A stretch of DNA of 64,000 nucleotides, from the NCBI RefSeq assembly GCF_900637855.1, contig NZ_LR134440.1:682001-746000 (forward strand), in the 5' to 3' direction. The notes under the pieces are model-generated. The model was not told the origin of the DNA, made no database searches, and saw nothing but the letters and a program-made list of their open reading frames with translations. This document shows positions 36,496 to 52,158 of the stretch, piece by piece (the stretch's first letter is position 1; each line of letters starts with the position of its first letter). The DNA is from Neisseria animaloris (lineage in GTDB: Bacteria; Pseudomonadota; Gammaproteobacteria; Burkholderiales; Neisseriaceae). The translations under genes and the position numbers were made by a program.

Positions 36496-36542
36496 AGGCC
36501 GTCTGAAAACATATCCGCCAACCCATCTTTTTCAGACGGCCT
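36496..36542 (+). terminator. Uptake-sequence hairpin between nadE and tadA
   Basis: Inverted AGGCCGTCTGAAA pair with a loop of about 20 bases, 25 bases after nadE. Confidence 0.6.
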
Positions 36543-36569
36543 CAAACCACTTCAAACAACACTCCCGCC

Positions 36570-37286
36570 ATGCAGCTCACCACTCCGCCCCTTGCCCCCA
36601 AAACCCTGCAAACCCTCCGTACACTCGATATCCGCACACTTGAAGATTTGCACAAGCACGGAGCGGTACAAACTTTCCTGTTGCTCAAAGCAGCAGGGCT
36701 AACCGTTACCCGCAGCACCTTATGGCAGCTTGCCGCCCTTTCGAACGAAACCCGCCCCCAAGATTTAAGCCTTGCAGAAAAAAACGACCTGCTCGAAGCC
36801 GTCCGCCGACACCCGCCCGTCGACATCTTCCCGATGCCGTCTGAAATGGAACACTTTATGCAAACGGCCCTGCAACAAGCAGGGCAATCCGCCGCCTTGG
36901 GCGAAATACCGGTCGGTGCCGTCGTCGTAAAAAACGGCACACTAATCGCCGCCGCACACAACACCTGCATTCACAGCCGCAACATCAGCCATCACGCCGA
37001 AATACGCGCCCTTGCCGCTGCGGGAGAAGTTTTGCAAAACTACCGTCTCGACGGCTGCGATGTCTACGTTACGCTCGAACCGTGCAGCATGTGCGCCAGC
37101 GCCCTCATCCAAGCCCGCGTGCGGCGTGTGATTTACGGTGCGGCCGAACCGAAAACCGGAGCCGCCGGCAGTATCATCAACCTGTTTGCCGACACACGGC
37201 TCAACCGACACACCACCGTAAAAGGCGGCATATTGGCCGAAGAATGCGGCGCATTACTGCAAACATTCTTTCAAAACCGCCGCTAA
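36570..37286 (+). CDS. tadA: tRNA-specific adenosine deaminase with N-terminal TfoX-C-like domain
   Basis: Deaminates A34 to inosine in tRNA-Arg. The deaminase domain covers about residues 91-238, with the zinc and catalytic motif HAEIRAL (His and Glu) and LEPCSMCASAL with the two zinc cysteines. The first about 70 residues are additional: LAPKTLQTLRTLDIRTLEDL, then HKHGAVQTFLLLKAAGL, which match the helical C-terminal domain of the competence regulator TfoX (helix-hairpin-helix-like). The joint between the two parts holds an AT-type uptake sequence encoding MPSEME. At 238 residues it is some 80 longer than stand-alone TadA. The deaminase assignment is firm; the purpose of the added domain is unknown. 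Confidence 0.92.
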   Translation: MQLTTPPLAPKTLQTLRTLDIRTLEDLHKHGAVQTFLLLKAAGLTVTRSTLWQLAALSNETRPQDLSLAEKNDLLEAVRRHPPVDIFPMPSEMEHFMQTALQQAGQSAALGEIPVGAVVVKNGTLIAAAHNTCIHSRNISHHAEIRALAAAGEVLQNYRLDGCDVYVTLEPCSMCASALIQARVRRVIYGAAEPKTGAAGSIINLFADTRLNRHTTVKGGILAEECGALLQTFFQNRR

Positions 37287-37310
37287 CCCGGTTCTTACCC
37301 GCCATATGAA

Positions 37311-37343
37311 AGAGGCCGTCTGAAAACTTTTCAGACGGCCTCT
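37311..37343. terminator. Uptake-sequence hairpin between tadA and greA
   Basis: AGAGGCCGTCTGAAAA and its complement with a very short loop, between two convergent genes. Confidence 0.7.
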
Positions 37344-37367
37344 CCCGATCGATTCGATTCAAACCAA

Positions 37368-37844
37368 TCAAATATATTCCACAGCCACAATATCATACTC
37401 GCGCAAACCGCTCGGAGCCTGCACCTCGGCCACATCGCCTTCTTCTTTACCGATTAAAGCGCGGGCGATAGGCGAACCGACATAAATTTTATTAAGTTTG
37501 ATATCGGCTTCATCCTCACCCACGATTTGGTAACGTACCTGCTCTTCAGTATTCAAATCTTCCAAAGTAACGGTTGCGCCGAACACCACCTTACCTTCGG
37601 CATGAATCTCGGCAGGATTGATGATATGAGCGCGGGCAAGTTTATGCTCCACATCGGCAATACGGCCCTCAATGAAACCCTGACGCTCCTTAGCAGCCTC
37701 ATATTCGGCATTCTCCGACAAATCACCATGCGATCGCGCTTCTGCAATCGCCTCGATAACAGCTGGACGCGCCACACTTTTCAGATGTTGCAATTCTTCT
37801 TTCAATAATTCGGCACCACGCACGGTTAAAGGAATTTTCTGCAT
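37368..37844 (-). CDS. greA: Transcription elongation factor GreA
   Basis: Rescues backtracked RNA polymerase by promoting transcript cleavage. The protein has 158 residues from the ATG at 37844, which has GGAGAG at the right distance. The N-terminal coiled coil carries [19 protein letters not shown], with the acidic tip residues (D and E) that act in the polymerase channel, and the C-terminal FKBP-like domain ends with IVAVEYI. The frame continues upstream by over 90 codons, but that part is not GreA-like. Confidence 0.96.
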   Translation of the reverse strand: MQKIPLTVRGAELLKEELQHLKSVARPAVIEAIAEARSHGDLSENAEYEAAKERQGFIEGRIADVEHKLARAHIINPAEIHAEGKVVFGATVTLEDLNTEEQVRYQIVGEDEADIKLNKIYVGSPIARALIGKEEGDVAEVQAPSGLREYDIVAVEYI

Positions 37845-38222
37845 GTTTCTCTCCAAAAAAACGGCTTCATACCCGAATAAGAAAGCACAACCATCATGCA
37901 AAGCAAAATGCTCTACAATCAATCTGCAACCTTCCCCGATATACGCCGTAATCAATCCGGTTCTGTAAATAAAAATACAAGCCGCCCGAATCCGGCGGCT
38001 TGTTTGACTTTTGTTAAACGGCATTGTACCAAAGAAGGCAGAAAAAGCAACATCGTTACCCGCTTTAAGAGGCCGTCTGAAAAAACCTGTGGGCTTATCT
38101 ATACAGTTTTCAGACAATCAACCCTGTCAGGTTGATAACTACCTATAGTAAAAAGAGAAACTTTATGCCGTTCCGGTTTCTCTTTTTGCGGTATCCTTCT
38201 ATATTTTATGCTGAAGAAAATT
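37845..38222. other. Region between greA and ssb: two hairpins, no gene
   Basis: The region holds 378 bases. A GC-rich hairpin CAAGCCGCC/GGCGGCTTG at 37978-38002 with T-rich sequence on its minus-strand side could be a terminator. An uptake sequence lies at about 38071. The ssb terminator occupies 38150-38187 and is listed separately. Confidence 0.5.
38150..38187 (-). terminator. Terminator of ssb
   Basis: AAAAAGAGAAAC and GTTTCTCTTTTT form a long stem around a GGAACGGCATAAA-type loop on the minus strand, followed by T-rich sequence, 35 bases behind ssb. Confidence 0.75.
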
Positions 38223-38744
38223 CTAGAACGGAATATCGTCGTCAATATCATCCACAGGAGCTGCCGGCGCAACCGGAGCTTGACGGCGTGGCGCGGCAGG
38301 CGGTGCGCTTGGCGCTTCCTGCTGGTAAGCAGGAGCACTTTGATAAGGCTGCTGCGAAGCAGATTGCTGATAACCACCTTGCCCGCCGTCGTATTCAGCC
38401 GAGCCGCCGCTGCGCGCGCCCAGCATTTTCATTTCGCTGCCGATAATATCGTAAGCCGTGCGCTCGATTCCGTCTTTGCCTACATATTTTCGGCTTTGGA
38501 TACGGCCTTCGATATACACGGAACTGCCTTTACGCAAGTATTGGCCTGCCACTTCTGCCAAACGGCGGTAAAGTGTGATGTTGTGCCATTCCGTGCGTTC
38601 TTGACGTTGGCCGCTGTTACGGTCATTCCAAACTTCGCTGGTTGCAATGCTGAAATTACACACGGCTTCGCCGTTCGGCATATACCGCACTTCGGGATCG
38701 CGCCCCAGATTGCCGATAAGAATCACTTTATTTAATGATGACAT
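38223..38744 (-). CDS. ssb: Single-stranded DNA-binding protein
   Basis: Protects single-stranded DNA and recruits partner proteins during replication, repair and transformation. The protein has 173 residues: an OB fold to about residue 110 ([17 protein letters not shown], the RTEWHNI strand), a Gly/Gln/Pro-rich linker and the acidic tip DDIDDDIPF that binds partners. Start ATG at 38744 with AGGAG before it; its A overlaps the TAA stop of the preceding MFS transporter gene (TAATG), so the two are translationally coupled. Confidence 0.97.
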   Translation of the reverse strand: MSSLNKVILIGNLGRDPEVRYMPNGEAVCNFSIATSEVWNDRNSGQRQERTEWHNITLYRRLAEVAGQYLRKGSSVYIEGRIQSRKYVGKDGIERTAYDIIGSEMKMLGARSGGSAEYDGGQGGYQQSASQQPYQSAPAYQQEAPSAPPAAPRRQAPVAPAAPVDDIDDDIPF

Positions 38745-40129
38745 TACTTTACTCCTGAGATAATTTTTTCGGCGGCTGTCTGGTCGAATCCTTTCTGCAA
38801 CGCCTTGATATAAACGGTTTGTTCGTCCACGCTGAAGCTCACGGCTTCCGTGCCCTGCAAGGTGGCGAGTGCGGCATGCAAATCTGCTGTACGCCCTTGC
38901 CACTCTGTCGGCACGGTAAATGCGATATTCTTAACAGGCTTGGGAGCAGGCGCGAACATTGCTATCAACATCCACAACAGCATCAACGATGTACAAAATG
39001 CAAACACCCCGCCGAAACCGTAATGCTGGAAAATCCAACCGCCCAATGCCCCGCCTGCAAACAGACCTACTGACTGCATAGTATTGTAAACACCCATTGC
39101 CGTGCCTTTTAAATCCGCTGGGGCGATTTTCGATACTATCGAAGGCAAGCTTGCTTCCAATACATTAAATCCGATGAAGTAGATAGTCAGATATACGGCA
39201 ATCATCCATATTGATTCCAAACCATACAGCAATCCCATTTGCGCGGCGGCAATACAGCCGATACCGCCCAAAAACACTTGCTTTAACTTATTGCGCGTTT
39301 CACCGATGATAATCAACGGCACCATCAAAATCAGCCCGATAATGGTTGCGGGCAGATAGATTTTCCAATGTTGGATTTTATCCAGCCCTAAATGTTCCAA
39401 AGCGAAAGGCAACGAAATAAACAGAGCCATTTGTGAGGCATGAAGGGCGAAGATACCGAAATCCAAACTCAGCAACTGGGTGTTTTTTAATACTTCGCCG
39501 ATTCGGGAAGGCTGTGCTTGGGTGTCTTCATGCAACTTTGATTTAACCGGATCGGGTGTAACCCATGCGACGACCGCAATGCTTATTACCGTCAGTACGC
39601 CTGTCAGCATAAATAGACCAGGTACACCGATAATCCCTGATAATGCGGGAGCCAACACCAAGCTGGCTGAGAATGTTAAGCCTATACTCAACCCTATCAT
39701 GGCCATACCGCGGGTGCGTACTTCATCGCGGGTTAAGTCGGCCAGAAGCGCAGTAACCGCCGCACTGATGGCACCCGCTCCCTGCAAAGCCCGCGCCACT
39801 ACGAGCATTTCCAAAGTATTGGCGGCGGCAGCCAAAAAACTGCCTGCTGCAAACACAATCAACCCGACGTAAATTACCCTTTTGCGCCCGAACTTATCCG
39901 AAGCTATCCCCAAGGGCAGCTGCAAAGCGGCTTGCGTCAAGCCGTACATGCCCATCGCCAGACCAACCAAGGTTTTGTTATTTTCGGCTCCCGGCAAAGT
40001 GGCGGCATAGAGGGCAAGCACCGGCAGTACTAAAAACATGCCGAGCATACGCAATGCATATACGCCCGCCAGAGAGCTGCTGGCACGCCATTCGAGAGGG
40101 AGCATCTGTGTGCGGTTTTGTTTTGACAT
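38744..40129 (-). CDS. YajR-like major facilitator transporter with C-terminal YAM-type domain
   Basis: A 461-residue inner-membrane transporter: 12 helices to about residue 380, MFS motif [17 protein letters not shown], and [13 protein letters not shown] in helix 4-5 as in drug/H+ antiporters. After the last helix a small soluble domain of about 65 residues follows (from [12 protein letters not shown] to the end), with the beta-alpha-beta-beta-alpha-beta pattern of the YAM domain known from YajR. The substrate is unknown. The stop codon overlaps the ssb start. Confidence 0.85.
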   Translation of the reverse strand: MSKQNRTQMLPLEWRASSSLAGVYALRMLGMFLVLPVLALYAATLPGAENNKTLVGLAMGMYGLTQAALQLPLGIASDKFGRKRVIYVGLIVFAAGSFLAAAANTLEMLVVARALQGAGAISAAVTALLADLTRDEVRTRGMAMIGLSIGLTFSASLVLAPALSGIIGVPGLFMLTGVLTVISIAVVAWVTPDPVKSKLHEDTQAQPSRIGEVLKNTQLLSLDFGIFALHASQMALFISLPFALEHLGLDKIQHWKIYLPATIIGLILMVPLIIIGETRNKLKQVFLGGIGCIAAAQMGLLYGLESIWMIAVYLTIYFIGFNVLEASLPSIVSKIAPADLKGTAMGVYNTMQSVGLFAGGALGGWIFQHYGFGGVFAFCTSLMLLWMLIAMFAPAPKPVKNIAFTVPTEWQGRTADLHAALATLQGTEAVSFSVDEQTVYIKALQKGFDQTAAEKIISGVK

Positions 40130-40453
40130 AATGATATTGTATTGTTGAGGCCGTCTGAAAATGAACAGGTTGGTTAATGGGGCGATTATACAACGATTGT
40201 CTGTTTCTGTTTCAGACGGCCTGAAGATTAAACAGATAAACTTTTATCGTTGCTGCGAAATCCGATGGCCTTGCAGAGCCGTCCGCCACAGCCTTAAACA
40301 GGCGGTTTTATAAACCGCGGCACGGTAGCGGAATCGGTATGTCCGCCGCTTGCAGTCCCATACTTGTCATGATTATTTGTGTTTCACGGATTATAAAGCC
40401 GTCTGAAAAACTGCTTTTCTTTCAGACGGCTTCTCTTGAAAATACTTACAACA
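40130..40453. other. Intergenic region with hairpins, no gene
   Basis: The region holds 324 bases. It contains an uptake sequence at about 40150 (before the transporter gene), another at about 40212, an inverted repeat GCGGTTTTATAAACCGC at about 40302-40318, and a terminator-like pair AAGCCGTCTGAAA/TTTCAGACGGCTT at 40396-40432 directly behind the lytic transglycosylase gene on the minus strand. Confidence 0.5.
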
Positions 40454-41083
40454 TTATCCCCACTGCCAACGGTTGCGCCATGCGCCCAAGACTGCGTTCG
40501 GATATTTGTTGCTGCCCAAACTGCCGTTAAAACGAGCTAGTGCCCGTACCAAATTGCCTCGCTCGACATTATTGTAATGGCGCAAAATAGTACAGCCGTA
40601 ACGCAGGTTGGTGCGGATATCGAAAAGATTATGCGAAGGCTTGCCGATATAGTTCTTCCAAAACGGCATTACCTGCATCAATCCGCGTGCACCGACGTTA
40701 CTGATGGCGTATTGGCGAAACGCGCTTTCTACTTCAATCAGACCCAATACAACCTGTGTATCCAAACCGGCACGGCTTGATTCATATTGTATGTTGATAA
40801 GCAAACGCCGGCGTTCCCCTTCATCAGGCACATAGCGCGCCAAACGGGACGACATATCTTTCAACCAACGCTCTCCGTCTTCGGCACGGGTAAAAACCAA
40901 GCGCGGCGGATTTACATTGTTGATGGAACTGCGCATCACCGAAGCCACGTCGTCAGACAAGGTTTCTTCACGCTGCGCTCCGGCCAGCAGCAATTTCGGA
41001 CTCAATAAACATGCACCGCCGGCAATCAGTAAGCGGCGGCGGTCTACGGATTCGGGAAAAAGAATAGAGGTTTTGCCATTCAT
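40454..41083 (-). CDS. Lytic transglycosylase, SLT domain, Tat-type signal
   Basis: A periplasmic peptidoglycan-cleaving enzyme of 209 residues. The N-terminus SVDRRRLLIAGGACLLSPKLL has twin arginines before a hydrophobic stretch, resembling a Tat signal. The SLT domain covers about residues 95-205: IEVESAFRQYAISNVGARGL has the catalytic Glu (in VESAF), followed by LMQVMPFWKNYIG and a RYGCTILRHY segment. The lysozyme-like fold and size fit the small soluble transglycosylases of Neisseria. Which of the Neisseria Ltg proteins it corresponds to cannot be fixed here. Confidence 0.88.
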   Translation of the reverse strand: MNGKTSILFPESVDRRRLLIAGGACLLSPKLLLAGAQREETLSDDVASVMRSSINNVNPPRLVFTRAEDGERWLKDMSSRLARYVPDEGERRRLLINIQYESSRAGLDTQVVLGLIEVESAFRQYAISNVGARGLMQVMPFWKNYIGKPSHNLFDIRTNLRYGCTILRHYNNVERGNLVRALARFNGSLGSNKYPNAVLGAWRNRWQWG

Positions 41084-41107
41084 AATGTGTCAGGTTTACG
41101 GTTGGTA

Positions 41108-41137
41108 CAGGCCGTCTGAAAAGTTTCAGACGGCCTG
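41108..41137 (-). terminator. Uptake-sequence hairpin before the transglycosylase gene
   Basis: CAGGCCGTCTGAAA/TTTCAGACGGCCTG with minimal loop, between ftsK and the transglycosylase gene (both minus strand); a plausible end of the ftsK transcript. Confidence 0.6.
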
Positions 41138-41178
41138 TACGGTTCATTTTTTATTCAATACAAAAGCATTCCGATATA

Positions 41179-41212
41179 TTTCAGACGGCCTTCTTCCAAG
41201 AGGCCGTCTGAA
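41179..41212 (-). repeat. Second inverted uptake-sequence pair, opposite arrangement
   Basis: TTTCAGACGGCCT, an eight-base spacer and AGGCCGTCTGAAA: the pair points tail to tail, the reverse of the usual order, and also forms a strong hairpin. It ends five bases from the ftsK stop codon. Confidence 0.6.
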
Positions 41213-41216
41213 ACCA

Positions 41217-44200
41217 TTAATCAAGGTGTTCGCTACTTTGCGCCAATACGGTACGGTTGCCGTTGGCCTCCGGAGCCGAAACGATACCGTCGGCTTCCAT
41301 TTGGTCGATCAAACGGGCGGCACGGTTGTAGCCGATGCGCAAATAACGCTGCACCGATGAAATGGTTGCTTTACGGGTTTTAATCACACAGGCAACGGCA
41401 TCGTCATACATCGGATCTTGTTCTTCATCACTGCTTCGTCCGCTGTTGGCATTGCTGAACAGATCATCACCGCCCACTCCGGCAGTCAGAATATCGTCGA
41501 TATAATTCGGCTCTCCGAACTGTTTGAGATATTCGACAACACGATGAACTTCATCATCCGCAACAAAGGCACCGTGCACACGCTTCGGGTAACCGGTGCC
41601 CGGCGGCAGAAACAGCATATCACCTTGCCCCAATAGATTTTCAGCCCCCATCTGGTCAAGAATCGTGCGGCTGTCGACTTTGCTGGAAACCTGAAATGCA
41701 ATGCGCGTCGGAATATTGGCTTTAATCAAACCGGTAATCACATCCACACTCGGGCGCTGGGTAGCCAAAATCAAGTGGATACCCGCTGCGCGGGCTTTCT
41801 GCGCCAAACGTGCAATCAACTCTTCGATTTTCTTGCCTGCCGTCATCATCAAGTCGGCAAACTCATCCACCACCACTACGATAAACGGCAGTTTTTCCAA
41901 CGGTTCGGGTTCGGAAGGCGTTAAGCTGAACGGATTAGCCATGATTTCACCGCGAGCCGCCGCTTCGGCCACTTTTTGATTAAAGCCCGCCAAATTACGC
42001 ACACCGACATGGCTCATCAAACGGTAACGCTTTTCCATCTCGTTCACACACCATGTCAGCGCATTGGCGGCTAGCTTCATATCGGTAACCACCGGTGCAA
42101 GCAGATGGGGGATTCCCTCGTAAATACTCAGCTCCAGCATTTTCGGGTCTATCATAATCATGCGGACTTCATCAGGCGTTGCTTTAAACAACATTGATAA
42201 AATCATCGAATTCACGCCAACCGATTTACCCGATCCGGTCGTACCCGCCACCAATAGATGCGGTGCTTTGGCCAAATCGGTTACCACCGGTTCACCGGTA
42301 ATGTCTTGCCCCAAAGCAAGCGTCAGTTTGGATTTGGATTCCTGAAAAGCAGGCGAATTGAAAATTTCACTCAAACGTATCATCTGCCGCTTGGGGTTTG
42401 GTAACTCCAAGCCCATGCAGGTTTTGCCCGGTATGGTTTCAACCACACGGATAGAAGCTACTCCTAAGGAGCGTGCCAAATCTTTTTCAAGATTCAATAC
42501 AGCATTCCCACGTACGCCGACATCCGGCTCAATTTCATAGCGGGTGATAACAGGGCCAGAATAAGCATCCATCACCTTCACTTTTACTTTAAACTCAGCC
42601 AACTTTTCTTCAATGGTAATGCTGTTTTCCAACAATGCTTCTTCCGTTTGCGTTGCTGTCGGATCAAATTGCGGCGGTTGCAGCAAGTCGACTGCGGGCA
42701 AATGAGATTCGCCTTTTGAAACGGTAACGACACGCGGAATCGGCCTTACAGAGGCTGCTGTAACTGTTGTCGTTTCAGACGGCCTCACCAAATCTTCTGC
42801 CGATTGCTTCGAGGCATGCTCAAAAACTGCAGCAGTCGCTTTGTCTGTTTCATCCGAGGCCGTCTGAAAACCTTCTTTATCTGTAACTATCGGAGCGGAT
42901 TCACTGATCAAACGGTCTGTAATCGTCCAGTGCGGAGCATCACTGATGTGAGCATTGACCGCAGACACTTCTGCTTCTTCATATAACATCACTCGCGGAG
43001 AAGAAACAGCAGCAGTGTTATGAAATACCGGTGGCTCGGGAATATCAATCACTTGTCGTTCCACTTCAGGCATGAAAGGAGGTTCCACAACGGTTGTCAT
43101 TGAATCGGGCGCAGCAGCATAAGGCGTAAAACGGGTAGATATGGGAGATGTTCCGGCTATTTTCGGCGGCTGGAGTTTGGCCACATGACTTTGTTCGACA
43201 CGCGCTGCATCAGGAATCACGCTTTCACGCATTGCCATATTAATGCGGCGGATACGTTGACGATTAACAGGTGAATCGGTTTTTGCCAAATTAGCAAACA
43301 CTTCACCTTCCGGAATCACTTTCGGCTGAAGCACTTGCACTGGAGTTTGAGCCGCAACTTGACGGCGACGGGCTAAACGTTGACGCAGCAAATTGGCACG
43401 GATATCTTCCACCCCAATGGTTTCGGGAGAATTTAATGCCTGTTCGACCGATTGTATTATTTCAGTACGAGGTATCGTATGCGAAGAAATTTGTCGTACT
43501 TCTGACAACACACGTTCACGCGTCCGTTTTAACGCAGGATCATCCAAACCAATTGTTTTTAATTCAACCACAGGTTTAGGTGGCTCGATTTCTTCCAATG
43601 CGGGTCTGAACTGCCAATTAATCTCAACCACTTCCATGTCAGACGTAGGTTTGGAAATAGACGGTTGCAGTTTCGTTTCCTGCGGTTCGATATCTATCAG
43701 CGGTGTTTCCCGCAATGCACGGGTAGCCTCTTCCAAGGTAATAACCGGCAAGGAAGAATCTGTCATCTTGGCAGGGAGATATTCCCCATCTTCAAAATCC
43801 AAATAAGGTGCGGGAGCAATTGATTTTCCCGTTGCACGCAATGGTTTCTGCTCTGAAGAAATGGGCACTTCCGGCAACACTGCACCAAACATTGGAATAT
43901 TATTTCCTTCTTCATCATCCGAATCAGACTGAATTGCCTCGTTTAATGAGAAAACTTGTATTTTTTCAACCTCATTCACATCCGCAAATTCATGTTGACT
44001 ATCTTCTGTTATTTCTACAACATGTTTTACCTCAGACGCAGAGGCAAAGATAGGCAATTCATTCAAACCATCATCTTTATTTCCATCACGAACCATTCCT
44101 GACGTAGCATCCAACTTACGGCTGTGCTTCGGAGACAAAGCCCGAAATTTCTCTACGGTTTTATCGTACACCGCCTTAGCCTCTTCCGCCGCCTTATAAA

Positions 44201-44411
44201 TTTGGCGTGTGTTTTTCAGATTTGGATCAACACCTCGCAATGCTTTCAGTTGTTTTCCATCCGAGGTATCAGATTCAACACCGTTATCTGTTTCTTCATG
44301 ACGGCTAAGATAAGTAAGTTCCAGTAGCCACTCTTGTTCTTGGCGACGACGGATCCACAGCATACCGGCAATAGCACATAACAGCAAAATCAGTAAAAAT
44401 GTCCACAACAT
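41217..44411 (-). CDS. ftsK: DNA translocase FtsK with one membrane segment
   Basis: A hexameric DNA pump that clears the chromosome terminus from the septum and activates dimer resolution. The protein has 1064 residues from an ATG at 44411, chosen because it gives the N-terminus [20 protein letters not shown] that I recall in related Neisseria proteins; an upstream TTG is less likely. Only this one membrane helix is present, not the four of enteric FtsK. Residues 40-560 are a variable, charged linker. The motor has Walker A GTTGSGKS at about 723-730 and Walker [10 protein letters not shown] near 845-853. The gamma domain at the end ([19 protein letters not shown]) reads KOPS-type orienting sequences. 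Two uptake sequences lie in the linker. Confidence 0.92.
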   Translation of the reverse strand: MLWTFLLILLLCAIAGMLWIRRRQEQEWLLELTYLSRHEETDNGVESDTSDGKQLKALRGVDPNLKNTRQIYKAAEEAKAVYDKTVEKFRALSPKHSRKLDATSGMVRDGNKDDGLNELPIFASASEVKHVVEITEDSQHEFADVNEVEKIQVFSLNEAIQSDSDDEEGNNIPMFGAVLPEVPISSEQKPLRATGKSIAPAPYLDFEDGEYLPAKMTDSSLPVITLEEATRALRETPLIDIEPQETKLQPSISKPTSDMEVVEINWQFRPALEEIEPPKPVVELKTIGLDDPALKRTRERVLSEVRQISSHTIPRTEIIQSVEQALNSPETIGVEDIRANLLRQRLARRRQVAAQTPVQVLQPKVIPEGEVFANLAKTDSPVNRQRIRRINMAMRESVIPDAARVEQSHVAKLQPPKIAGTSPISTRFTPYAAAPDSMTTVVEPPFMPEVERQVIDIPEPPVFHNTAAVSSPRVMLYEEAEVSAVNAHISDAPHWTITDRLISESAPIVTDKEGFQTASDETDKATAAVFEHASKQSAEDLVRPSETTTVTAASVRPIPRVVTVSKGESHLPAVDLLQPPQFDPTATQTEEALLENSITIEEKLAEFKVKVKVMDAYSGPVITRYEIEPDVGVRGNAVLNLEKDLARSLGVASIRVVETIPGKTCMGLELPNPKRQMIRLSEIFNSPAFQESKSKLTLALGQDITGEPVVTDLAKAPHLLVAGTTGSGKSVGVNSMILSMLFKATPDEVRMIMIDPKMLELSIYEGIPHLLAPVVTDMKLAANALTWCVNEMEKRYRLMSHVGVRNLAGFNQKVAEAAARGEIMANPFSLTPSEPEPLEKLPFIVVVVDEFADLMMTAGKKIEELIARLAQKARAAGIHLILATQRPSVDVITGLIKANIPTRIAFQVSSKVDSRTILDQMGAENLLGQGDMLFLPPGTGYPKRVHGAFVADDEVHRVVEYLKQFGEPNYIDDILTAGVGGDDLFSNANSGRSSDEEQDPMYDDAVACVIKTRKATISSVQRYLRIGYNRAARLIDQMEADGIVSAPEANGNRTVLAQSSEHLD

Positions 44412-44811
44412 AAACACAATGGCCTTGATTGGTTTCGGCAAAGTTGTTATTTTAACTTGTTTCAGCCTTCACTTGAAGAAATTGTTTTTATTCAAATTAC
44501 TATTGGTGCATAGTGTAGAAAAATATGGCAATCAGACTTAAATAATCCCATAACACTTTTCCTAAATACATAAAATATCCGGCATGAAAATTAATCATGC
44601 CAGATAAATTTCATACCCTCTATATTGCATGCTTCGTCCATACGGTCAGGTCGGGTGTTGAGCCCGCTTTCATGACAGGACTTCATCAACACCCACGACA
44701 TTATCCCTCCCAACCTCCATTATCACCCTCTTTCCTGCCACATCGGCCTCTCCCACAAACGCCAAAGGCTGCGGAGTCACCCCCACAGCCCCAACATCCT
44801 TCCAGGCTTCC
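44412..44811. other. Region between ftsK and comE: no gene seen
   Basis: About 400 bases. The part next to ftsK is A+T-rich and probably carries its promoter. A short hairpin GGCATGA/TCATGCC lies at about 44580-44604. The part next to comE is rich in C on the plus strand and contains GGCTG/CAGCC arms at about 44766-44788, which could end the comE transcript. Confidence 0.4.
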
Positions 44812-45105
44812 TTACTTCTTCAGCACCGGCTGCGCCTTCCCTTTCGCCGATCCATGACCGGATACCACCGCCTCCACTTTCAGCTTCGACAATATCCCCT
44901 CACCGATTCCCTTTACATTCTTCAACTCGTCCACACTCTTGAACTTGCCGTTCTGCGTCCGGTATTCCACTATCGCCGCCGCCTTCGACGGCCCGATTCC
45001 CGGCAGTGCCTTCAATTCTTCCGCCGTCGCCGTATTGATGTTCACCGCCGCCAACGACCACGCCGATACCAGCAGACCCACCAGAGCCAATACATACCGT
45101 TTCAT
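44812..45105 (-). CDS. comE: Competence DNA-binding protein ComE (ComEA family)
   Basis: A periplasmic DNA-binding protein that pulls incoming DNA through the outer membrane during natural transformation. The protein has 97 residues: a signal peptide MKRYVLALVGLLVSAWSLAA, then a helix-hairpin-helix domain (VNINTATAEELKALPGIGPS, then VKGIGEGILSKL) and a basic tail KGKAQPVLKK. The ATG at 45105 follows AAGGGAAAA. It lies about 250 bases downstream of the 5S rRNA gene on the same strand; in gonococcus several identical comE copies sit behind rRNA operons in this way. Confidence 0.93.
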   Translation of the reverse strand: MKRYVLALVGLLVSAWSLAAVNINTATAEELKALPGIGPSKAAAIVEYRTQNGKFKSVDELKNVKGIGEGILSKLKVEAVVSGHGSAKGKAQPVLKK

Positions 45106-45311
45106 GTTTTCCCTTTCATAATATGAATTCAAATAATCTTATTGCTGTCAATAACCGCACGAATCCGGAAACATACTTCCATATCGCAGAAACAGCTGCG
45201 CTATCATAAGCATATTTCCCCTCCCGCTCAAACATTTTCAGCGCAACGCTGCCGACCCACTCCCCCACTGTCGCCCTCCCGCGACAACACCCACGTCCCT
45301 CCCCTCCAAGT

Positions 45312-45344
45312 AAAAACCCCCGATACTTCTCAGTATCAGGGGTT
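45312..45344 (-). terminator. Terminator of the rRNA operon
   Basis: AACCCCTGATACT, a short loop and AGTATCGGGGGTT on the minus strand, followed by TTTTT, ten bases behind 5S rRNA. Confidence 0.85.
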
Positions 45345-45353
45345 AGCAATGAG

Positions 45354-45469
45354 TGTCTGGCAGTGACCTACTTTCACATGGGTATCCACACTATCATCGG
45401 CGCTGAGTCGTTTCACGGTCCTGTTCGGGATGGGAAGGCGTGGGACCAACTCGCTATGGCCGCCAGACG
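45354..45469 (-). rRNA. rrf: 5S ribosomal RNA
   Basis: About 116 bases. On the minus strand it begins TCTGGCGGCCATAGCGAG and contains the conserved CCCATCCCGAAC loop; the ends pair (GTCTGGC with GCCAGAC). End positions are approximate by a few bases. Confidence 0.93.
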
Positions 45470-45619
45470 TAAACTGTACAAATCGGGAAAGCCGTCAGGG
45501 AAATGCATCCCTTCTCTTTATTCTTCAATCAACGGTGATGGGTATCGTCTTCAAGACTGATATAAGCTTTATTTTCGAAGCCTCAACACCCACTACGGTG
45601 CAAAAGTCCTTCAAATGAT

Positions 45620-48510
<2,891 letters not shown>

Positions 48511-48880
48511 ATTTGAAGTACCTTTTTGACTTCGTTGCTACAGCGTTGACTACCTTCGCAACTTAAAGGCCTCTACTTTGATAAAACTTACTGCTTGTTG
48601 TGTACCGAACTGTGCCTTTTGTCTTTCACAGCCCGGTCGATACAATCATCACCCAAATACTGCGGCTTACCTGTTACGGCAAGCCGACATTGTCTTTGTT
48701 TGTTGATTTCGGCTTTCCAATTTGTTAAAGATCGATGCGCTTCTTAAAAAAAGGAATAAGTAAACTTTTCCTTCTCTAACCTACACAAATTAAAATATTC
48801 TTTACTTCATCTTTATCTATTCAGATGCCAAACATCTAAAGACTAAAGACAAACAAAAATACTTTGATTTGCAAAGTATT
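48511..48880 (-). other. 16S-23S internal spacer, part between tRNA-Ala and 23S
   Basis: 370 bases of transcribed spacer. It holds one arm of the 23S processing stem next to 23S and a boxA-like antitermination element on the minus strand (GATCTTTAACA, at about 48723-48733). No gene is present. Confidence 0.7.
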
Positions 48881-48956
48881 TGGTGGAGGCAAACGGGATC
48901 GAACCGATGACCCCCTGCTTGCAAAGCAGGTGCTCTACCAACTGAGCTATGCCCCC
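48881..48956 (-). tRNA. tRNA-Ala (TGC anticodon)
   Basis: On the minus strand: GGGGGCATAGCTCAGTTGGT, anticodon loop TTTGCAA with TGC, T loop GGTTCGATCC, and encoded CCA. It lies in the 16S-23S spacer beside tRNA-Ile. Confidence 0.97.
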
Positions 48957-48964
48957 CAATCTCT

Positions 48965-49041
<77 letters not shown>

Positions 49042-49139
49042 AGATTACTCCAACTTCGTCGGGATTCTCCCAACCAGTCTTGCATCTTTAATACACAGTT
49101 TACCGATAAGTGTGAATGCGACCAAACCTCTTTTTTCTC

Positions 49140-50684
<1,545 letters not shown>

Positions 50685-50798
50685 ATCTCTAACTTTAACT
50701 TCTGGTCTGCTTCAAAGAAACCGACAAAGATATTTATCTTGTCTGTTTTTGTCGCAGTGTGAGGCCCAATCGCACTCACACTTATCGGTAATCTGTTC

Positions 50799-50809
50799 TG
50801 TTAAAGAGC
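50799..50809 (-). promoter_or_regulatory. rRNA leader boxA antitermination element
   Basis: GCTCTTTAACA on the minus strand, a close match to the boxA consensus that loads the NusB/NusE antitermination complex, 115 bases before 16S. Confidence 0.7.
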
Positions 50810-50902
50810 GTCCCGAACATCATCACAACCAATACTGCCTAACGCAAAATCTGTTATAATGAATATTCGCTTTCAAACACCGCCGAAGCAGCGAAGAACC
50901 GA

Positions 50903-50932
50903 ACTATACCCGCCCTCCCCCAATAACGTCAA
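50903..50932 (-). promoter_or_regulatory. rRNA operon promoter
   Basis: On the minus strand TTGACG and TATAGT are separated by 18 bases with a very G-rich spacer, followed by a discriminator TCGGTTC. Strongly A+T-rich sequence upstream (50940-51050) fits an UP element. The leader to 16S is about 210 bases. The flanking region to hemB has no other gene. Confidence 0.7.
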
Positions 50933-51077
50933 CCCCACAGCAGAAAAATCCGACCGAAAAACAAACAGACCACTGTTTTATCAAGAAATTTTATTTAGCA
51001 TAGATTTTATACAATTGATTTTTTACTCTTTAAAAAACTAAACCACTTACTTTTACCTTTTACAAAATAATTTTTAA

Positions 51078-52115
<1,038 letters not shown>

Positions 52116-52158
52116 CTGCATTTTTCTTGAAATTTGGAAGATATTATTTAATTATTTA

